A stretch of DNA of 64,000 nucleotides from NCBI GenBank assembly GCA_026873275.1, contig JANTUC010000005.1, forward strand, positions 2,418,001 to 2,482,000, in the 5' to 3' direction. The notes below the pieces were generated by a model, which saw only the letters and a list, made by a program, of their open reading frames with translations, was not told the origin of the DNA and did no database searches. The DNA comes from Pseudopithomyces maydicus (Eukaryota; Ascomycota; Dothideomycetes; Pleosporales; Didymosphaeriaceae). Made by a program: the position numbers and the translations under genes. Shown one piece after another: positions 1 to 11,613 of this stretch. Numbering within the stretch: the stretch's first letter is position 1; each line of letters opens with the position of its first letter.

Positions 1-404
1 GTATCTGATGGACTTGGAAATGTTGGAGGAGCGTAAGCGGGGGTTTATTAGCTAACATTATTCGGTGTTTTCGGCACTGGGTGCAACCGAGCGCTGGGCG
101 ATTAGTGAGCATTAATTGGTCACCACGCGACATTTGTTACAAAGCATAAAACATCACCACAAGAAGCTCTTTCGAAACTCTTGACTTAGGAGCAGTTTAC
201 CGGAAGGAATCAGAGACTGTGTGCCTGAGCAAACAGTCCATCGTCTGATACAAAACAGATATTAGAAACAGCGATTTCATAGAAATCAACATGTGAATTC
301 AGCAGTGAGCAAGCGCATTGTAAACTTCAATGCTACAAAGGTATCGCAAGTAAACCTATTGAATAGTTGCGGTATTACGGCTTCAGGTAGCTCATCCGGT
401 CCAA
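1..404. other. Left-edge non-coding stretch
   Basis: No convincing reading frame or repeat is visible here. It lies 3' of the minus-strand hypothetical ORF that ends at 405 and may hold that gene's 3' UTR. Confidence 0.4.
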
Positions 405-1154
405 CTATTTCCCGTCCAGCGCACGTCTCGCACGGGACAGTTGTGCAAACGACTTCTCGCTGAACGACCGTATCAAGGCCTGTGGTCTCCCTTTCTTCTT
501 TGACATATTAACGACTTTGCCTTCCTGACCTTTATCTTCGGCATCGAGGCATTCCAGGTCTGCTGCAGCCCCCACGTTTGCATCTTTCGCTTCTTTCTTC
601 TTCTTTGTGTTTTTGGCACCTTTCTTACTACCAATTCGCTTGCGCTGTCTAGATGTGCCTTTAACTGAAAGTGAAGGATCAATATTCATCGGACCAACAG
701 TCCGAGCCGCGTTAGCATCTCTCTGGAGAACGTTTCGTAATGGTGATTGGCACTCTATACTGTTTTCTGAGTTTCCACCCTCGTTGTATACAAATACTTT
801 TGGTGTGGTAACATCGCCCTTTCTCGACTGTTTTGATGCAGCCTTTTGAGATTTGTGTAATTGTTTTGAAGTCGGTTGATTCTTCGTACTCGTGTTTTTG
901 AGGCTTCCGAGCTTCCTTTTCTCATTTGTTTTCTTTTTTGACAGGGTCCTAGGCCTTTGACTGCGAAATGAACGGGGAAATGGATGGTATAGAGTGATCG
1001 TGTAATTGTTATTTAGATAGGCAGTTGTAAAAGTGACGTGTAATGCCATGATGACGCAGGCTGTTGACTGAGGGGAATTCAAGAAAAGGAAACAAAATCT
1101 AAAACCAGAAGTTTGTATAAGATAGGTAGGGAGAACTTCCGAAGTCCAGGACAC
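405..1154 (-). CDS. Hypothetical basic protein, start and exon structure uncertain
   Basis: The open frame gives up to 249 residues. The C-terminal ~190 residues are very rich in Lys, Arg, Ser and Asn, with several basic runs (KKKTNEKRK, KKGAKNTKKKKEAK) and a KKKGRP stretch near the end resembling an AT-hook core or nuclear localisation signal. The first ~60 residues look unlike the rest, so the true start may be internal. An intron acceptor could also sit near 960, where the minus strand reads TTTCGCAG just before the basic part. I do not recognise a family. A nuclear role is only an inference from composition, and the ORF may not be a real gene. Confidence 0.35.
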   Translation of the reverse strand: MSWTSEVLPTYLIQTSGFRFCFLFLNSPQSTACVIMALHVTFTTAYLNNNYTITLYHPFPRSFRSQRPRTLSKKKTNEKRKLGSLKNTSTKNQPTSKQLHKSQKAASKQSRKGDVTTPKVFVYNEGGNSENSIECQSPLRNVLQRDANAARTVGPMNIDPSLSVKGTSRQRKRIGSKKGAKNTKKKKEAKDANVGAAADLECLDAEDKGQEGKVVNMSKKKGRPQALIRSFSEKSFAQLSRARRALDGK

Positions 1155-1842
1155 TTCAGGCTTTTATGCGGTGATGTGTGATGCTTCTAAAACAATTGAC
1201 TTCTTCTTTCCATGGGTAGTCACGTTGACTGGAATGTAGAATTCACCATAGCGTTGGCAGTTAAGTAAGAATTCTAAAAAATGCTTATTTGTTTACTCGA
1301 TAAATTCTCTGTCGGAGAACTTCTCTCGTAGATTTTCCTGTTGCTAAATAGGCGCTTCGCATCTAGCATACTCACGGAATCATTTCGTGTATATACATTG
1401 TAGATGCGGCCATAGTAGCTAACCATACGGGGCTATGTTCAATGCTCGAGCACCTGTAATCTAATCGATGAATTCAATCACATGGTACGTTGACATGGTT
1501 TTTAATTTACTGATTGAAGAACCTGTGATCAAAACATTGCCTCAACGGTAGCACGAGCTACTACGCGCCCGCTTAGGAACATTGAAAGGTGGTTTTACTA
1601 TCACCAGTAATAGATTGTGTAACCTCAGGTGATGGTTACCTGGCACTTGGAGTAAAAATCGCTCCTTCTATCACTTCTTGTCTCTCACTTCACCCTCACT
1701 TGTAAGCGCGCCACAGACTGTCGTCGCAAGCGAGATTTATAGCTCGCCACTCCTTGAACTACCTAACCTTCAATCGCCTCATCCTACCTAAACTTCAGTA
1801 GCTAACCTCGTCATCACTTCTGCGCACCAGGTACCGTCGACA
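1155..1842. other. Intergenic region, possible bidirectional promoter
   Basis: This separates the minus-strand hypothetical ORF from the plus-strand BTB-like gene. No conserved ORF or repeat is seen. The last ~150 bases are rich in C/T tracts, as usual for fungal 5' leaders. Confidence 0.45.
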
Positions 1843-3122
1843 ATGGCGAGCGAAGACTCGGAACGCCCGCTAACTCCTGTCTTTGGAAGCGAGATTCATA
1901 CCATCAGCTCGCGAGCCGACACTACTATCACTGTGCAAGATGTCAAGAACAGCATTGGACAACGTCATAGCGTGAAGTTCAGAGTCGAATCTGCATCTCT
2001 CAAGTTCGTCTCCAGTTACTTTCGTAGCAGCCTGCGCTTCAACAACCAACACGGACACGAACTGGTCTTGAAAGATGATGATCCTGGTGCTCTTCGCGTT
2101 TGGTTTATCTACATCCATGCTGTCGTCAAGCATGGAAAAGAAAATGATGGAGAGCCTAAGGTTACCGAGGAAGACAGCAAGAAGCTTTTCAAGAGCGCTG
2201 GTGTGAAGAACACGGGTATTGCGCGCATCTGGAATATCATCAACGCAGGCGACAAATACCTACTGAATGGAACAATTCTCGAAGGCTTCTTCAAGCTCTG
2301 GTACGCAGAAAATGTGCATCTAAGCGGTAATTGGATCAACAACGACTCTGGAGACTTTGTACGGCAACTAGCTCTCCCATGTTACATGTTTGGGCATGCC
2401 GAGGGTTTCGCTGCAGTCACAAAATGGCTCGTCTACAATATCTCAGGGCATATCACCGAGAAACGCCCACCCGGATTTAAATGGGAGCATATTCATCTCT
2501 GTCCACCCGATTTCGAGAGTACGTTTATCATATTAATTGAGGGATAACCATGTCCTCAAAACCAAAGGCTAACATCTGAATAGGGCCTATGAATCATGCC
2601 CGAGGCTCGTTGAAGACGACTTTGCATAAGGGAATTTGGGAGAGTGTTGGAAAAATACTCGAAAACGGTCGTTCCAACTGTAGGTGCGGCAAATGGAACG
2701 CGGTGAGCGGCCAATATTTTGCGGAGCTGGTTCGCATTGACGTATACCCTCTGGAGATACTATTTCCGAGAAACAGTATCAATTCCATACTCTCGCGTCT
2801 GGGAAACTTCAATGGAACGGGCCTGGATTGCTGCGGGTTCTGCAATGTTGATTGGCAACGTGAGGTTGACCGTGCAAGGTTTACAACATCGAAAAACTTC
2901 GATGGGGTATGCATTGACTGCATGACGAAAAGCCGAAGTAGCCGTAGCAACCCAGATAAGGATTACTGGAGAAGCCTGGGTAGTGCGAGTGGCACTTGGG
3001 ACAAGAATTGCAGTATCAAACATGGTCAACAGACGTGGTACGTTAGCTGGTGTGGACGGGACGAGCACCGCCGCAAACTGTTGGACGAACACTATGCCCG
3101 GGTTAACGATAGCGGGATCTGA
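1843..3122 (+). CDS. BTB/POZ-like protein with cysteine-rich C-terminus
   Basis: Two exons, 1843-2518 and 2584-3122, joined across a 65-bp intron (donor GTACGT, branch GCTAAC, acceptor TAG), give 404 residues in one frame. Residues ~20-170 resemble fungal BTB/POZ proteins: 'SVKFRVESASLKFVSSYFR' matches the usual segment in which a protein must be 'in place' before its helices, followed by a 'DDDPGALRVWFIYIHA' stretch. BTB folds mediate dimerisation and often recruit cullin-3 ligases. The second exon contributes CRCG, CCGFC and CIDC pairs that could bind zinc. It convergently faces the HET gene at 3514. BTB assignment is by pattern and moderate; the metal site is inferred. Confidence 0.7.
2519..2583 (+). 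other. Spliceosomal intron of the BTB-like gene
   Basis: GTACGT donor, GCTAAC branch-like sequence 10 bases before the TAG acceptor. Removing it fuses the two open frames at an Arg codon (A+GG) with no stop. Confidence 0.8.
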
Positions 3123-3513
3123 AGACCTGAGCAACCCGCTATCAGCGGTATGAGGATGACGACGATGAAAAATGGGGAACTCAAGTTAGCAGGGCACGGC
3201 CAAATAGGGAGGCAGGTCCAGCCTCATCATGTATAGTCTTGGGACCCACCTCAGATTCCAAAACGAATATAGTTATTGGTTTGATTTAATCATATCGGTT
3301 TCATCGAAAGGAATCCGTGAATTTATACACCCTGTTTGCTATTGAAACCGAGTGAGTCATGCCCGCTCTTAGATAAGATCAGGCAATGCCTTTCCCTTGG
3401 TTACAGTTGGCATCCGTGCGAGGATGATTAAAACACTGAAAATCAGAAGATGGGTTTACATGAATGAATAGAATTCTATGTGCTTGGCGAATAAGAATGC
3501 TCGGTTTTCAGCA
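3123..3513. other. Intergenic region between convergent genes
   Basis: Contains the 3' UTRs of the BTB-like and HET genes. Nothing else is seen. Confidence 0.5.
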
Positions 3514-5707
3514 TTAGAGAATATTCAAATGATACTGTAAGATGCCATTCTGCATCGTCCACTTTCTGTCCTTTCTTTCGTTCATATCAGGTACAAGCAC
3601 CTCGTCATCAAGTGAAAGATTGACTCCATCTATCGGAGCAAATAACATTGCTCTTTCCCAAAACTCCCACCAGCCCTTGTCCAAAACAAAAGTGCCGCAT
3701 CGATTAAATGTGTTGAAGTCGCTTCTCTTATCAGACTTTCTTAAAATCAAACCATTAACAGCTTGGTATTTTCGGTGACCCGTTGCCACGTTCCAGTCCG
3801 CATACTCTTGAGCCTTAAAAACAGGCATGAGATAAAGATCACGAGCTGTTTCAGGTCCAAGCTCACACCAGAAATCCCATGTGATCTTGGTTTTCTCGCT
3901 ATTTTCCGAGAAATCAAATCTAGCCCATAGAGGTCTTGACTTGAAATGGTGTTTGTCCACGAGTTGATGCGCTTGTAGAGAAGCAGCGTGACGTCGTAAT
4001 TCCTCTTTTGCAGTATCACCCTCGGGAAACGAGAAAGAGGCTGGGACCAGATAGCCACTGACACGAAGCTCAGCACTACTGAGATGGCCAGATGTTTCTG
4101 CATCGGAAGTCCCGGATATTACATCTAGTATCTTGCATAGATTCTCCTGCATTAAGTCCTCTGGACGCAGTCCTTGTCCGGTCGTATCGCGTTCAATCAG
4201 ATCCCATTGCGGAATAACGTCAACTGGCTGGTTTGCAGACACCCATGACCACGATGGTGCGATTGCAATCTCGGGTCGTTTTGTTTCAATATCTCCGATG
4301 GCCGCCCAGCAAAGTTGGCTTTGGAGATTTTTCAAGAACATCCCAGCCACATAAGGCCAGCCGCAAACTTCCTGGATTCTCGAACCAACTCCATGTAAAG
4401 CGATGAGTCGGTCTGTAGGCTTTGTGATATTTGCTGTGGTATACAAGCTGACCACAGGCCGCCAAATCTCACGCAAAGCTGAGCCGGGTATGCTTTCTTC
4501 CTGTGCATTGAGTGTAGCGGAGTCGAGTGGCACGCGAAGAGGTCTTGCACGTCTGTGAATTAAATCACCGAAGCCGTTTGGAAATTGCTCAGAGGCAAAT
4601 AACTCGTTACACTCCCATACAAACCCATCTTGTTCGTATTGAAGATTACGGGGACATAGAAGGCGTTCTTGCACAACCCATGCTCGTCGGTTCAATGGCT
4701 GCCGTTGCAGTCGCTGCCACCATTGTCTGACACTAGTCAAGTAGAATGACGTGGTTTCCTTGCTATCACTGAACGTCAGCTTGACTGGTTTGCGAGAAAT
4801 CCTTTCACGCGTCTCGAAGTAGCTTCCAGAATCCCCAGAAGCAGCTGCTGCAGCTATGTTGCAAGCGGAGTTGCCGTACACCAGGGACATCTTTACTGAC
4901 TCTTTTTGCCAGTCCTCCGATGAGTCTTGAATGATACACAGGCTATCAATCCAGATGTACACGAGTCCAAGTTCGAGAGCAATGCGAGAAGCGTCTCGGA
5001 AAGTCTGGCTTAAGAATTCGCTGGGGATACCAGTTTTCAGAACTTCAATATTGTTTGTTGTTGACTGCGTTGGCGTAGTACCACCCCAACAATGACTTAA
5101 AGTTGCATATCGTGCTCTCGGTGATTTATCTATGCCCTCGCATAGCCTCATGGACTGGGATTCTTGATCAATCTTCAAAAGACGTGTGGGGCAAAAGCTC
5201 GGCTGGACAGAACGGCAATGCTCGTGCTCATTGATACAAGTTCTCATCCAATCCCGGGCCATTTTGAAGCTTTGATTGAAATTGATATCAATATCTAAAT
5301 CAACATGTGAGGCGAATAGAGGCTCGATTTCTACAGATGTTTCAGTTCCAAGATATACGAAAGACGCTCTCAGGCTTACCTTCGGGACTATGTAGTAGAT
5401 ATCTCAGCGGTGTACGGTTCACCCCATGCAGTAGACTCGCGAAGGAACTTTCAGGATCTAGAAGTAATTCTACGGAGCCAAAACATATGCGTGCTACAGG
5501 CTCATCGCTTTGCTCTTTATCTTCGTTTTGCGCCACAAGATCTAGATCAGGAGCCAACAGAGTGCAGACAAGACATCCCTGCCTCGCAGAGTCTCTTATA
5601 CCTTGGCAGTCACGATCCCAAAAAATAACTATTTCGTGTGGCGGGTCGTAGATGTGTGCTCTGCAATTCTCACACAAGGTAGGCGTGCCATCCATGGCGA
5701 ACGGCAA
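3514..5707 (-). CDS. HET-domain protein (heterokaryon incompatibility type)
   Basis: Exons 5707-5380 and 5294-3514 give 702 residues; the 85-bp intron has a GTAAGC donor and TTTAG acceptor, and splicing restores one frame through an Asp codon. The first exon has the usual N-terminal C-x2-C pair and a 'GCLVCTLLA' segment. HET motifs follow: YATLSHCWG (~172-180), 'FLSQTFRDA' and 'YIWIDSLCIIQDS' with 'EDW..E...M..VYGN'. HET domains trigger growth arrest or cell death on non-self recognition in filamentous ascomycetes; the partner is unknown. The C-terminal ~350 residues have no recognised domain. Length is usual for the family. Confidence 0.88.
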
Positions 5708-6392
5708 GAGATCACAAAGAATATAAATTAACGGAGCGGAGGCTGCTGATGGATTTCATTCAATAAGAATGACCACGAGCGAAAGATCAGACAAAAGACT
5801 CATTTGTAGAAAAGAGGCATACTTACTTTCAAAGTGGCGAATGTGCACAGCCTCATAGCCTCAACAAATGACAGCAATGACATTGTGGCTGTGCGTTATG
5901 GCGGCTACGTACAACCAAGGCAAGCTCCCACTAGCAAATTTCCACACTAAAAATTACCAAATTCTGCAATCGAACATCTATATTGTTCCTGTACGCCCGT
6001 TTTCAATCGTCACAAGAGGGGTGGACAGCTTTTTCTCCATTATGCGTTTTCATCCAGTCAGCTACTACTCTGCTGCCGCTTTCCAAAAACACAAAACAAA
6101 ACACATATTGTTCCTGAGAAGTTCATGAGATCCTGTTTGCCCGGCTAAGTAGGAACTGTCATGGCAAAAATTCTTAACAGGGCAGGGTTGCTCCGAATTT
6201 ATCGAGCAACACTACGAAGCAGGCTATCTATATAAACAAAAGCTTAAGAGATCATAGTAATCTTTAAGAACCTTCTATCGCTGGCATTCGCTGCGTCTGA
6301 TTTGCCTTTGGCTGAAGTCGGCATGACCTGTACAGGTCCTTACGACGTTAATTAAAACCATAGAACCGGAGCTAGGCTTCTCCCCTGTCAGC
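5708..6392. other. Intergenic region, includes a 48-bp dispersed repeat copy
   Basis: Small ORFs here look random. At 6310-6357 lies a copy of a short repeat also found twice near 31.45-31.55 kb (separate entry). The stretch separates two minus-strand genes, so it should hold the HET promoter and the transporter 3' end. Confidence 0.5.
6310..6357. repeat. Dispersed ~48-bp repeat, intact copy
   Basis: It starts GCTGAAGTCGGCATGACC and ends CGACGTTAATTAAAA, and contains the perfect 14-bp palindrome GACCTGTACAGGTC at 6325-6338. Two diverged copies stand in tandem at about 31447-31490 and 31500-31548. Origin unknown; possibly the end of a non-autonomous transposon. Confidence 0.6.
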
Positions 6393-8655
6393 TCAGTATG
6401 GCGTTTTGTCTTTCTCGTCTACACTGGGAGGTGTTTGTTCGCCTTCTGTGCTTCCTTCAAGTACCTGGTCACTCCCTTGTCTCTTATTCGCCTTCACCGC
6501 CTGCCATACGGCCCAAATCTGGTGTCTTCCATCGATAAGAGGGTAGAAACCGACTATAAACAGTGTCCCCCATAGCCAGATAATGGCAATGATAAGCCAT
6601 GCGGCATAGAAAGCTTTATCGAAGACATACTTCGATGCATACATTGGAAGCGGCCATAATACCCAGTGACCCAAAAACGTTGCGAGCGCCCAAGCGGCGG
6701 CGATGCGACCCCAGCGCTTCAGCTGCAACTGTTCGTCGGGTGATTGCGTTTGAATTTCAACATCTGCACGTGCATTGCTAGCAGAGTTCCGACTGGAGAT
6801 GACAGACGATGTCTCTGATACCTCAAACGCCAGGCGTTCTTTTCGGAATTCCGCCCAATCAAAGTACTCAGGCTTGAAGAGAGTAATGATTGGTGAGTAC
6901 ACCAGCGGCGAAAATGCGGATGCAACTGTCCCCCATACGCACGGTACGGTCTGGCCTGTTGTCGCGATTGTGACTCCGCCGTATAGCGCGTATGCCGAGC
7001 CCAGCCATGATGCAATACCTGTGACCATACCTAAGAGCGGTGAAATAATTGCAGCAGCCTTGGACTGGCGTCTCCATAGGATAGTAAATGCAGTTGGGAA
7101 AATGCCGGGACAGGTCAGTACGCCGAGCATGTACAAAGTCCATCCGAGGTCGACGCCGACATAGTGCAGCATTGTGGAGAAGGCGGAAGCGAATAGCGCG
7201 AAGAAAATGACACCGTAGTGACTCCATCGAATAACATCTCTGTCACTGGCATTTCGCTTAAAGTATGTGCGATATATGTCAAAACTGATGATGGAAGACA
7301 CGGCGATAACTTGCGCCGAGAGAGTCGATGTAACTGCCATGAAGGTTATCAGTAGGATACCTGCCGCTCCACCTTTTCCGGCAATAGTCATGGCAAAGTA
7401 AGGCAACACGAGCCCATTAGAGACTTCCGTCGATGTCATCCGCTACCAAAGTCAGCCGGATGAAAACATATCGCCGTGTCAACTCACCCGAGGATATGTT
7501 GGAAAGATCGGGTTATTTTCCAGGCCGAGAACAACGGAACTTGCTAAAGTACCCATGGCCCAGGGAATCGCAAAATATGCGATACCACCAACGACATATC
7601 CAGGTACGACAGCTTTAGGGCTTGCCGAGAAAGCCTTGATGAAAAAGCTCGTATCCATGATGACCAGTCCGAAATTCGCACAGATGTGGAGGATACCGAA
7701 TAGAATGCCGCCTTTTGAAGTCATGGTCAGGTATGAGCCATGTTCGTTCTCTGGTACCGGATGTCGAGTGCCCGCAGCCTGTACCAGTTCAAAGAGGTTG
7801 CCGATCGATCCTACCTCTTCTAACGTGAATGCTTTCACGGAAAAATAGCACAAAATTATCAGTATTGTGAAAGTGTGCATATAGTCAGTCAAAAACGTCG
7901 CCTTAATCCCACCAACGAAAGTATACAGCGCGACACCGACTGGGAGTAGGAACGTCGCGGCGATTATGTGCATCCCTGTCATAGCCGTTATAGCAGCAGA
8001 GGCTCCGAGGAGCACTAATGGGGAAGTCAGAGTCGATACACACAGTTATTGCATCTGAGTTTTCTACTCACTATTTGCCACAGCGATTAGATTGTTGACA
8101 AGACACAGGAACATGTACACGATATGAGCGGTGGTCCCATATCGAATGCGTACGATCTCCAGGAGTGTATGCGCCTCCGGGATCTTGCGTTTGCAACTAA
8201 TACCTAGGACAGCGAAAAAGACGATCATGGGACTACAGCCAGCTGCGAACCAGAATGGGCCGCTGACTCCGTTGACATAGCCCACCAGACTCGAACCGAG
8301 CATTGCTGTGCTCCATAGCCATGACTATTATTTATTAATTTCTAATGCCCTTTGGATCAAAGACTTGGACATACCGAGACCACTGCTGATGCTGTCAACC
8401 CAGTATTCACGCTGCGATTCGCAGTCATAAACATTTCAGTCTTTTTATTGTCTTCGCCAACAGTACGCTTCAACAGCTTCGTCACCAATACCATCACTGG
8501 CTGCTCTCAGCTTAGATCCATCATTACAAGATTGTGCTGTTATTACCGAAAGCTATCACCAAGCCGATAACCACAACCACAACATACCCCACCGCCTGCG
8601 ATAATGGCGGCTTTACCACCACCTCGTCCGCTCGAGCGAGAAGATCAATTGACAT
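6393..8655 (-). CDS. Sodium:solute symporter family, urea permease-like
   Basis: Five exons (8655-8547, 8496-8375, 8324-8072, 8014-7488, 7442-6393) splice in one frame to 686 residues, the usual length for fungal DUR3-type urea/polyamine permeases. Family landmarks are 'LSQAVGYVVV' near the N-terminus, 'TANRSVNTGLTAS', 'SWLWSTAMLGSSLVGY', 'EAHTLLEIVRIRYGT', 'GGIKATFLTDYMHT', and 'FPTYPR' before the next helix. About 15 hydrophobic segments are visible; the C-terminal tail is charged and cytosolic. It probably imports urea or a related small solute across the plasma membrane. It is divergent from the flavin monooxygenase at 9481. GATAA boxes at 8974 and 9318 (minus) fit nitrogen control by a GATA factor, but this is inference. 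Substrate is not provable from sequence. Confidence 0.87.
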
Positions 8656-9480
8656 TACGATGTTAGAATCGATGATTACTGCTTGAGTTCTGCATTTTCA
8701 CGACCAGATAGTCTTCTGTTTTAAATCAGATCACAATTGACCAATGTCACTTTCCAAGTACCAAAGCACATCATATTCATATTCAATCACGCCTCCTAGT
8801 TGGATTATAGTCGATTCGCGTAGTCCCCCGCGGACTAAGGGATCTGGATTTGTGCTGATATCTGCTTCCGAGATCAACGTATCGGGTAGCGTTTTTCTCC
8901 GATACCGGGTAGTGATAGCTGCAGAGATGTGATTAGTCTAGCGGAAGCCCACATGTTAACAGAAACATGCCTGCGATAATCACCACAAGATTCTCCCCGA
9001 CGTCTGGATGTTCGGGAAATTTAAAGTTTCAGCCTAATTTTCAAAGCTTGATGATCTGATACTTCACCATAGACATTGGTTGCATATGTGTAGTATAAAC
9101 GGTACCACACTCGCCATAATTCCTCCAGGTCCTCTCTTTGAATAGCTAGACAGTAATATCAGACTAAGAAATCACTGTTTATTTGTTTTTCTTGATATCT
9201 CTGTGTGAAATGCAAATACCGAACCATTTGATGATTTCCCCAAGCACGTCAACAAGACTTACCCGATTCGGACACCCCGCCCCATCACGACAGAACGTCC
9301 GCATATTATGTGATTATCACGCTCAGATGGCGAAATAGAGATCAAAGGTCTCCGCGGATGAGGTCATCAGGTTGGGCCTATTTTGGGACGTAGAAATTGG
9401 TAGTAAAAATCACTCTTCACCATAACCAGATGCGCACATTTCTCTCCTCCATTCGGACTGCACGCTCACATTAATTCATC
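8656..9480. promoter_or_regulatory. Bidirectional promoter region of permease and monooxygenase
   Basis: This 825-bp divergent intergenic region carries HGATAR-type sites (CGATAAT at 8974-8979 and, on the minus strand, TGATAA at about 9319-9314), the sequence bound by AreA-like nitrogen regulators. No open frame of note. The regulatory role is inferred from motif and gene content. Confidence 0.4.
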
Positions 9481-11191
9481 ATGACATCGGACGCATCAGC
9501 TACAAATGGCACGAGTTCGAGGAAGAAGTTGATTTTCAATGCTTTCGTGGAAATGTGCTCTGGGCATCAGTCGCCTGGTTTATGGAAACATGGTGTGTAG
9601 TCTAATTCGGAATCAGCGTAGGAACATACTAATTTGCGAACAGTAAGCACAAATTTCAACAGAATGAGCGATCCTATTTCCTGAAAATACGCTCATGAAC
9701 TTTCAACCAGCCACTGATAGCATGTGATATTCTATAGCCCGAGGACACCTCTTCAGAATTTAATTCCGTCGCCCATTGGGTCAATCTAGCAAAGCTCCTT
9801 GAAGAGGCCAAGTTCCACGGAATCTTCATTGCCGATGTACTTGGAGGTTACGATGTCTACAAGGGACCAAAAAATCTAGATCCGGCCATCAAGAGCGGAG
9901 CACAGTGGCCTGTGAATGAGCCCTTGGCAGTGATTCCCGCCATGGCAGCAGTCACCAAAAACTTAGGCTTCGGTGTTACTGTCGCAACTACGTATGAGCA
10001 GCCCTATCATCTGGCAAGACGACTCAGTACAGTGGATCACCTGACTGGGGGTCGCTTGGGATGGAACATAGTGACGGGTTATCTCGACTCTGCGGCGCGG
10101 AACTTGGGACACACAGAACAGCCTGAACACGATGAGCGGTATGTATACTTCTGGCCAACTAAGTGGTGTTGATGCTGAGAGTCATCTGTAGATACGCCAT
10201 CGCGGAAGAGTACATCCGCGTGATGTATAAACTTTTCGAATCATCCTGGCGTGACGACGCCGTCATATTGGATCGCAAGCGCGGCATTTACACTGACCCG
10301 GCGCTCGTGCGCGAAATCAATCACAATGGAAAATACTACACCGTCCCAGGCCCTCATATCTGCCAGCCTTCTCGTCAACGCACCCCTTTGCTCCTACAAG
10401 CTGGAACATCGAAGGCTGGTAAGACCTTCGCGGCGCAACATGCAGAAGCTATCTTCGTAGCAGGCCATTCACCCTCAGTCGTTGCCAAGAACGTGAAAGA
10501 GGTGCGCGAACTCGCCCGCGAATTCGGCAGGAAAGGTGAAGATGTCAAGTTCTTGGCTCTGATCTGCCCGATCGTGGGAAAAACAGAAGAAGAGGCGAAA
10601 GCAAAGTTCGAGGACTATGCACAATACGGTGATATAGATGGGGCCTTGGCGCTGTTCGGTGGGTGGACAGGTATCGACTTGGCCGTGTATCAAGATGACG
10701 AAGAGCTGCGACACGTGGAGTCTAACGCTATCCGGTGAGTCGGTGCTACTTTATTAGAAACACGTTTGAAAAACTAACATAATAACAGCTCGGCGGTAGA
10801 AGCGTGGTCAAAGTCTTCGCCAGGCATCCCCAAGTGGACGAAGCTCACTGTAGCCAAGCACATAACAGTCGGAGGGCTTGGCGCTACCGTTGTTGGCACG
10901 CCGGAGCAGGTCGCGGATGAGTTTGAGCGATGGGTCAAAGAGGCAGATGTTGATGGGTTCAACATTGCGTATGCGATTAAGCCTGGTACTTTCGTTGATG
11001 TCGCAGAACTACTCATTCCCGAATTGAGGAAGCGGGGACTATTTTGGGATGAGTATGAAGTGGAAGGTGGAACGTACCGCGAGAACTTTTATGCAAGACC
11101 TGGACAGAGTGGACCACTTGATGAACATGTTGCGAGTGGGTATAGGTGGAAGAAGGGGGTCAGCGCAGAGGAGGCGGTTATTCCAGAGTAA
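9481..11191 (+). CDS. Flavin-dependent monooxygenase, NtaA/SnaA/DszA type
   Basis: Exons 9481-9591, 9738-10138, 10192-10734 and 10789-11191 give 485 residues. This family uses FMNH2 supplied by a partner reductase to oxidise nitrilotriacetate, sulfonates, dibenzothiophene sulfone or similar. Typical segments: 'KKLIFNAFVEMCSGHQSPGLW' near the N-terminus, 'ANFHGIFIADVLGGYDVY'-like pattern (here EAKFHGIFIADV), 'TVDHLTGGRLGWNIVTGYLDSAARN', 'HDERY.IAEEY', 'LLQAGTSKAGKTFAAQHAEAIF' and 'ERWVKEADVDGFNI'. All core (beta/alpha)8-barrel blocks are present. Its first intron is complex: reading 9592-9737 as one GT..AG intron breaks the frame, while an intron nested in the donor restores it (separate entry). 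Substrate unknown; with the neighbouring permease a role in scavenging nitrogen or sulfur is possible. Confidence 0.88.
9592..9737 (+). other. Stwintron: intron nested in another intron's donor site
   Basis: Exon 1 ends in frame with CAT (His37) at 9591. Base 9592 is G. An intron with a GTGTGT donor, a TACTAAT branch site and a CAG acceptor spans 9593-9643. Removing it places G9592 next to TAAGC at 9644, creating a new donor GTAAGC. The outer intron then runs to TATAG at 9737, with CTGAT as branch site. The coding frame resumes at 9738 as Pro-Glu-Asp, giving the family-typical 'LWKHPED'. No single conventional intron gave an intact frame. This is the [D1,2] stwintron class (insertion between donor bases 1 and 2). 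Confidence 0.8.
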
Positions 11192-11613
11192 AATTGGGTA
11201 AAACAGGATCACGATTCACGTTAGATATTAAGGGCAGCTTGGAACTAAATATTAATGATATTTCACGAAATTCTTCCATGAGCTTACAGAACAACAATTA
11301 GCGGGAGTGGTCACATGTTGTTGAGCATTTCGCTCAAGTGAATTGATTTTCCAGAGTATTTCTCCGGTCTATCTGAGACTATTGCTACCAACAGGGAAGC
11401 AGACTTACTGAGCACATTTCGCGTGAACATACCCATCCCATGTTTCTTTTGAACATTTAAATGGTTATCCTCCTCTCAAGAAACCCCTACGTCAATTCTC
11501 GTATACATCCCAATGGGGTATTTCCCACACTCTACTCTATACCGTACCGGTATTGCCTCGTTACAACCATGATTGCAACACCGGACTTCCTTTGTTTTTC
11601 ACGATTGATATTA
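11192..11613. other. Intergenic region between convergent genes
   Basis: 3' flanks of the monooxygenase and the RING protein. Nothing else is seen. Confidence 0.5.
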
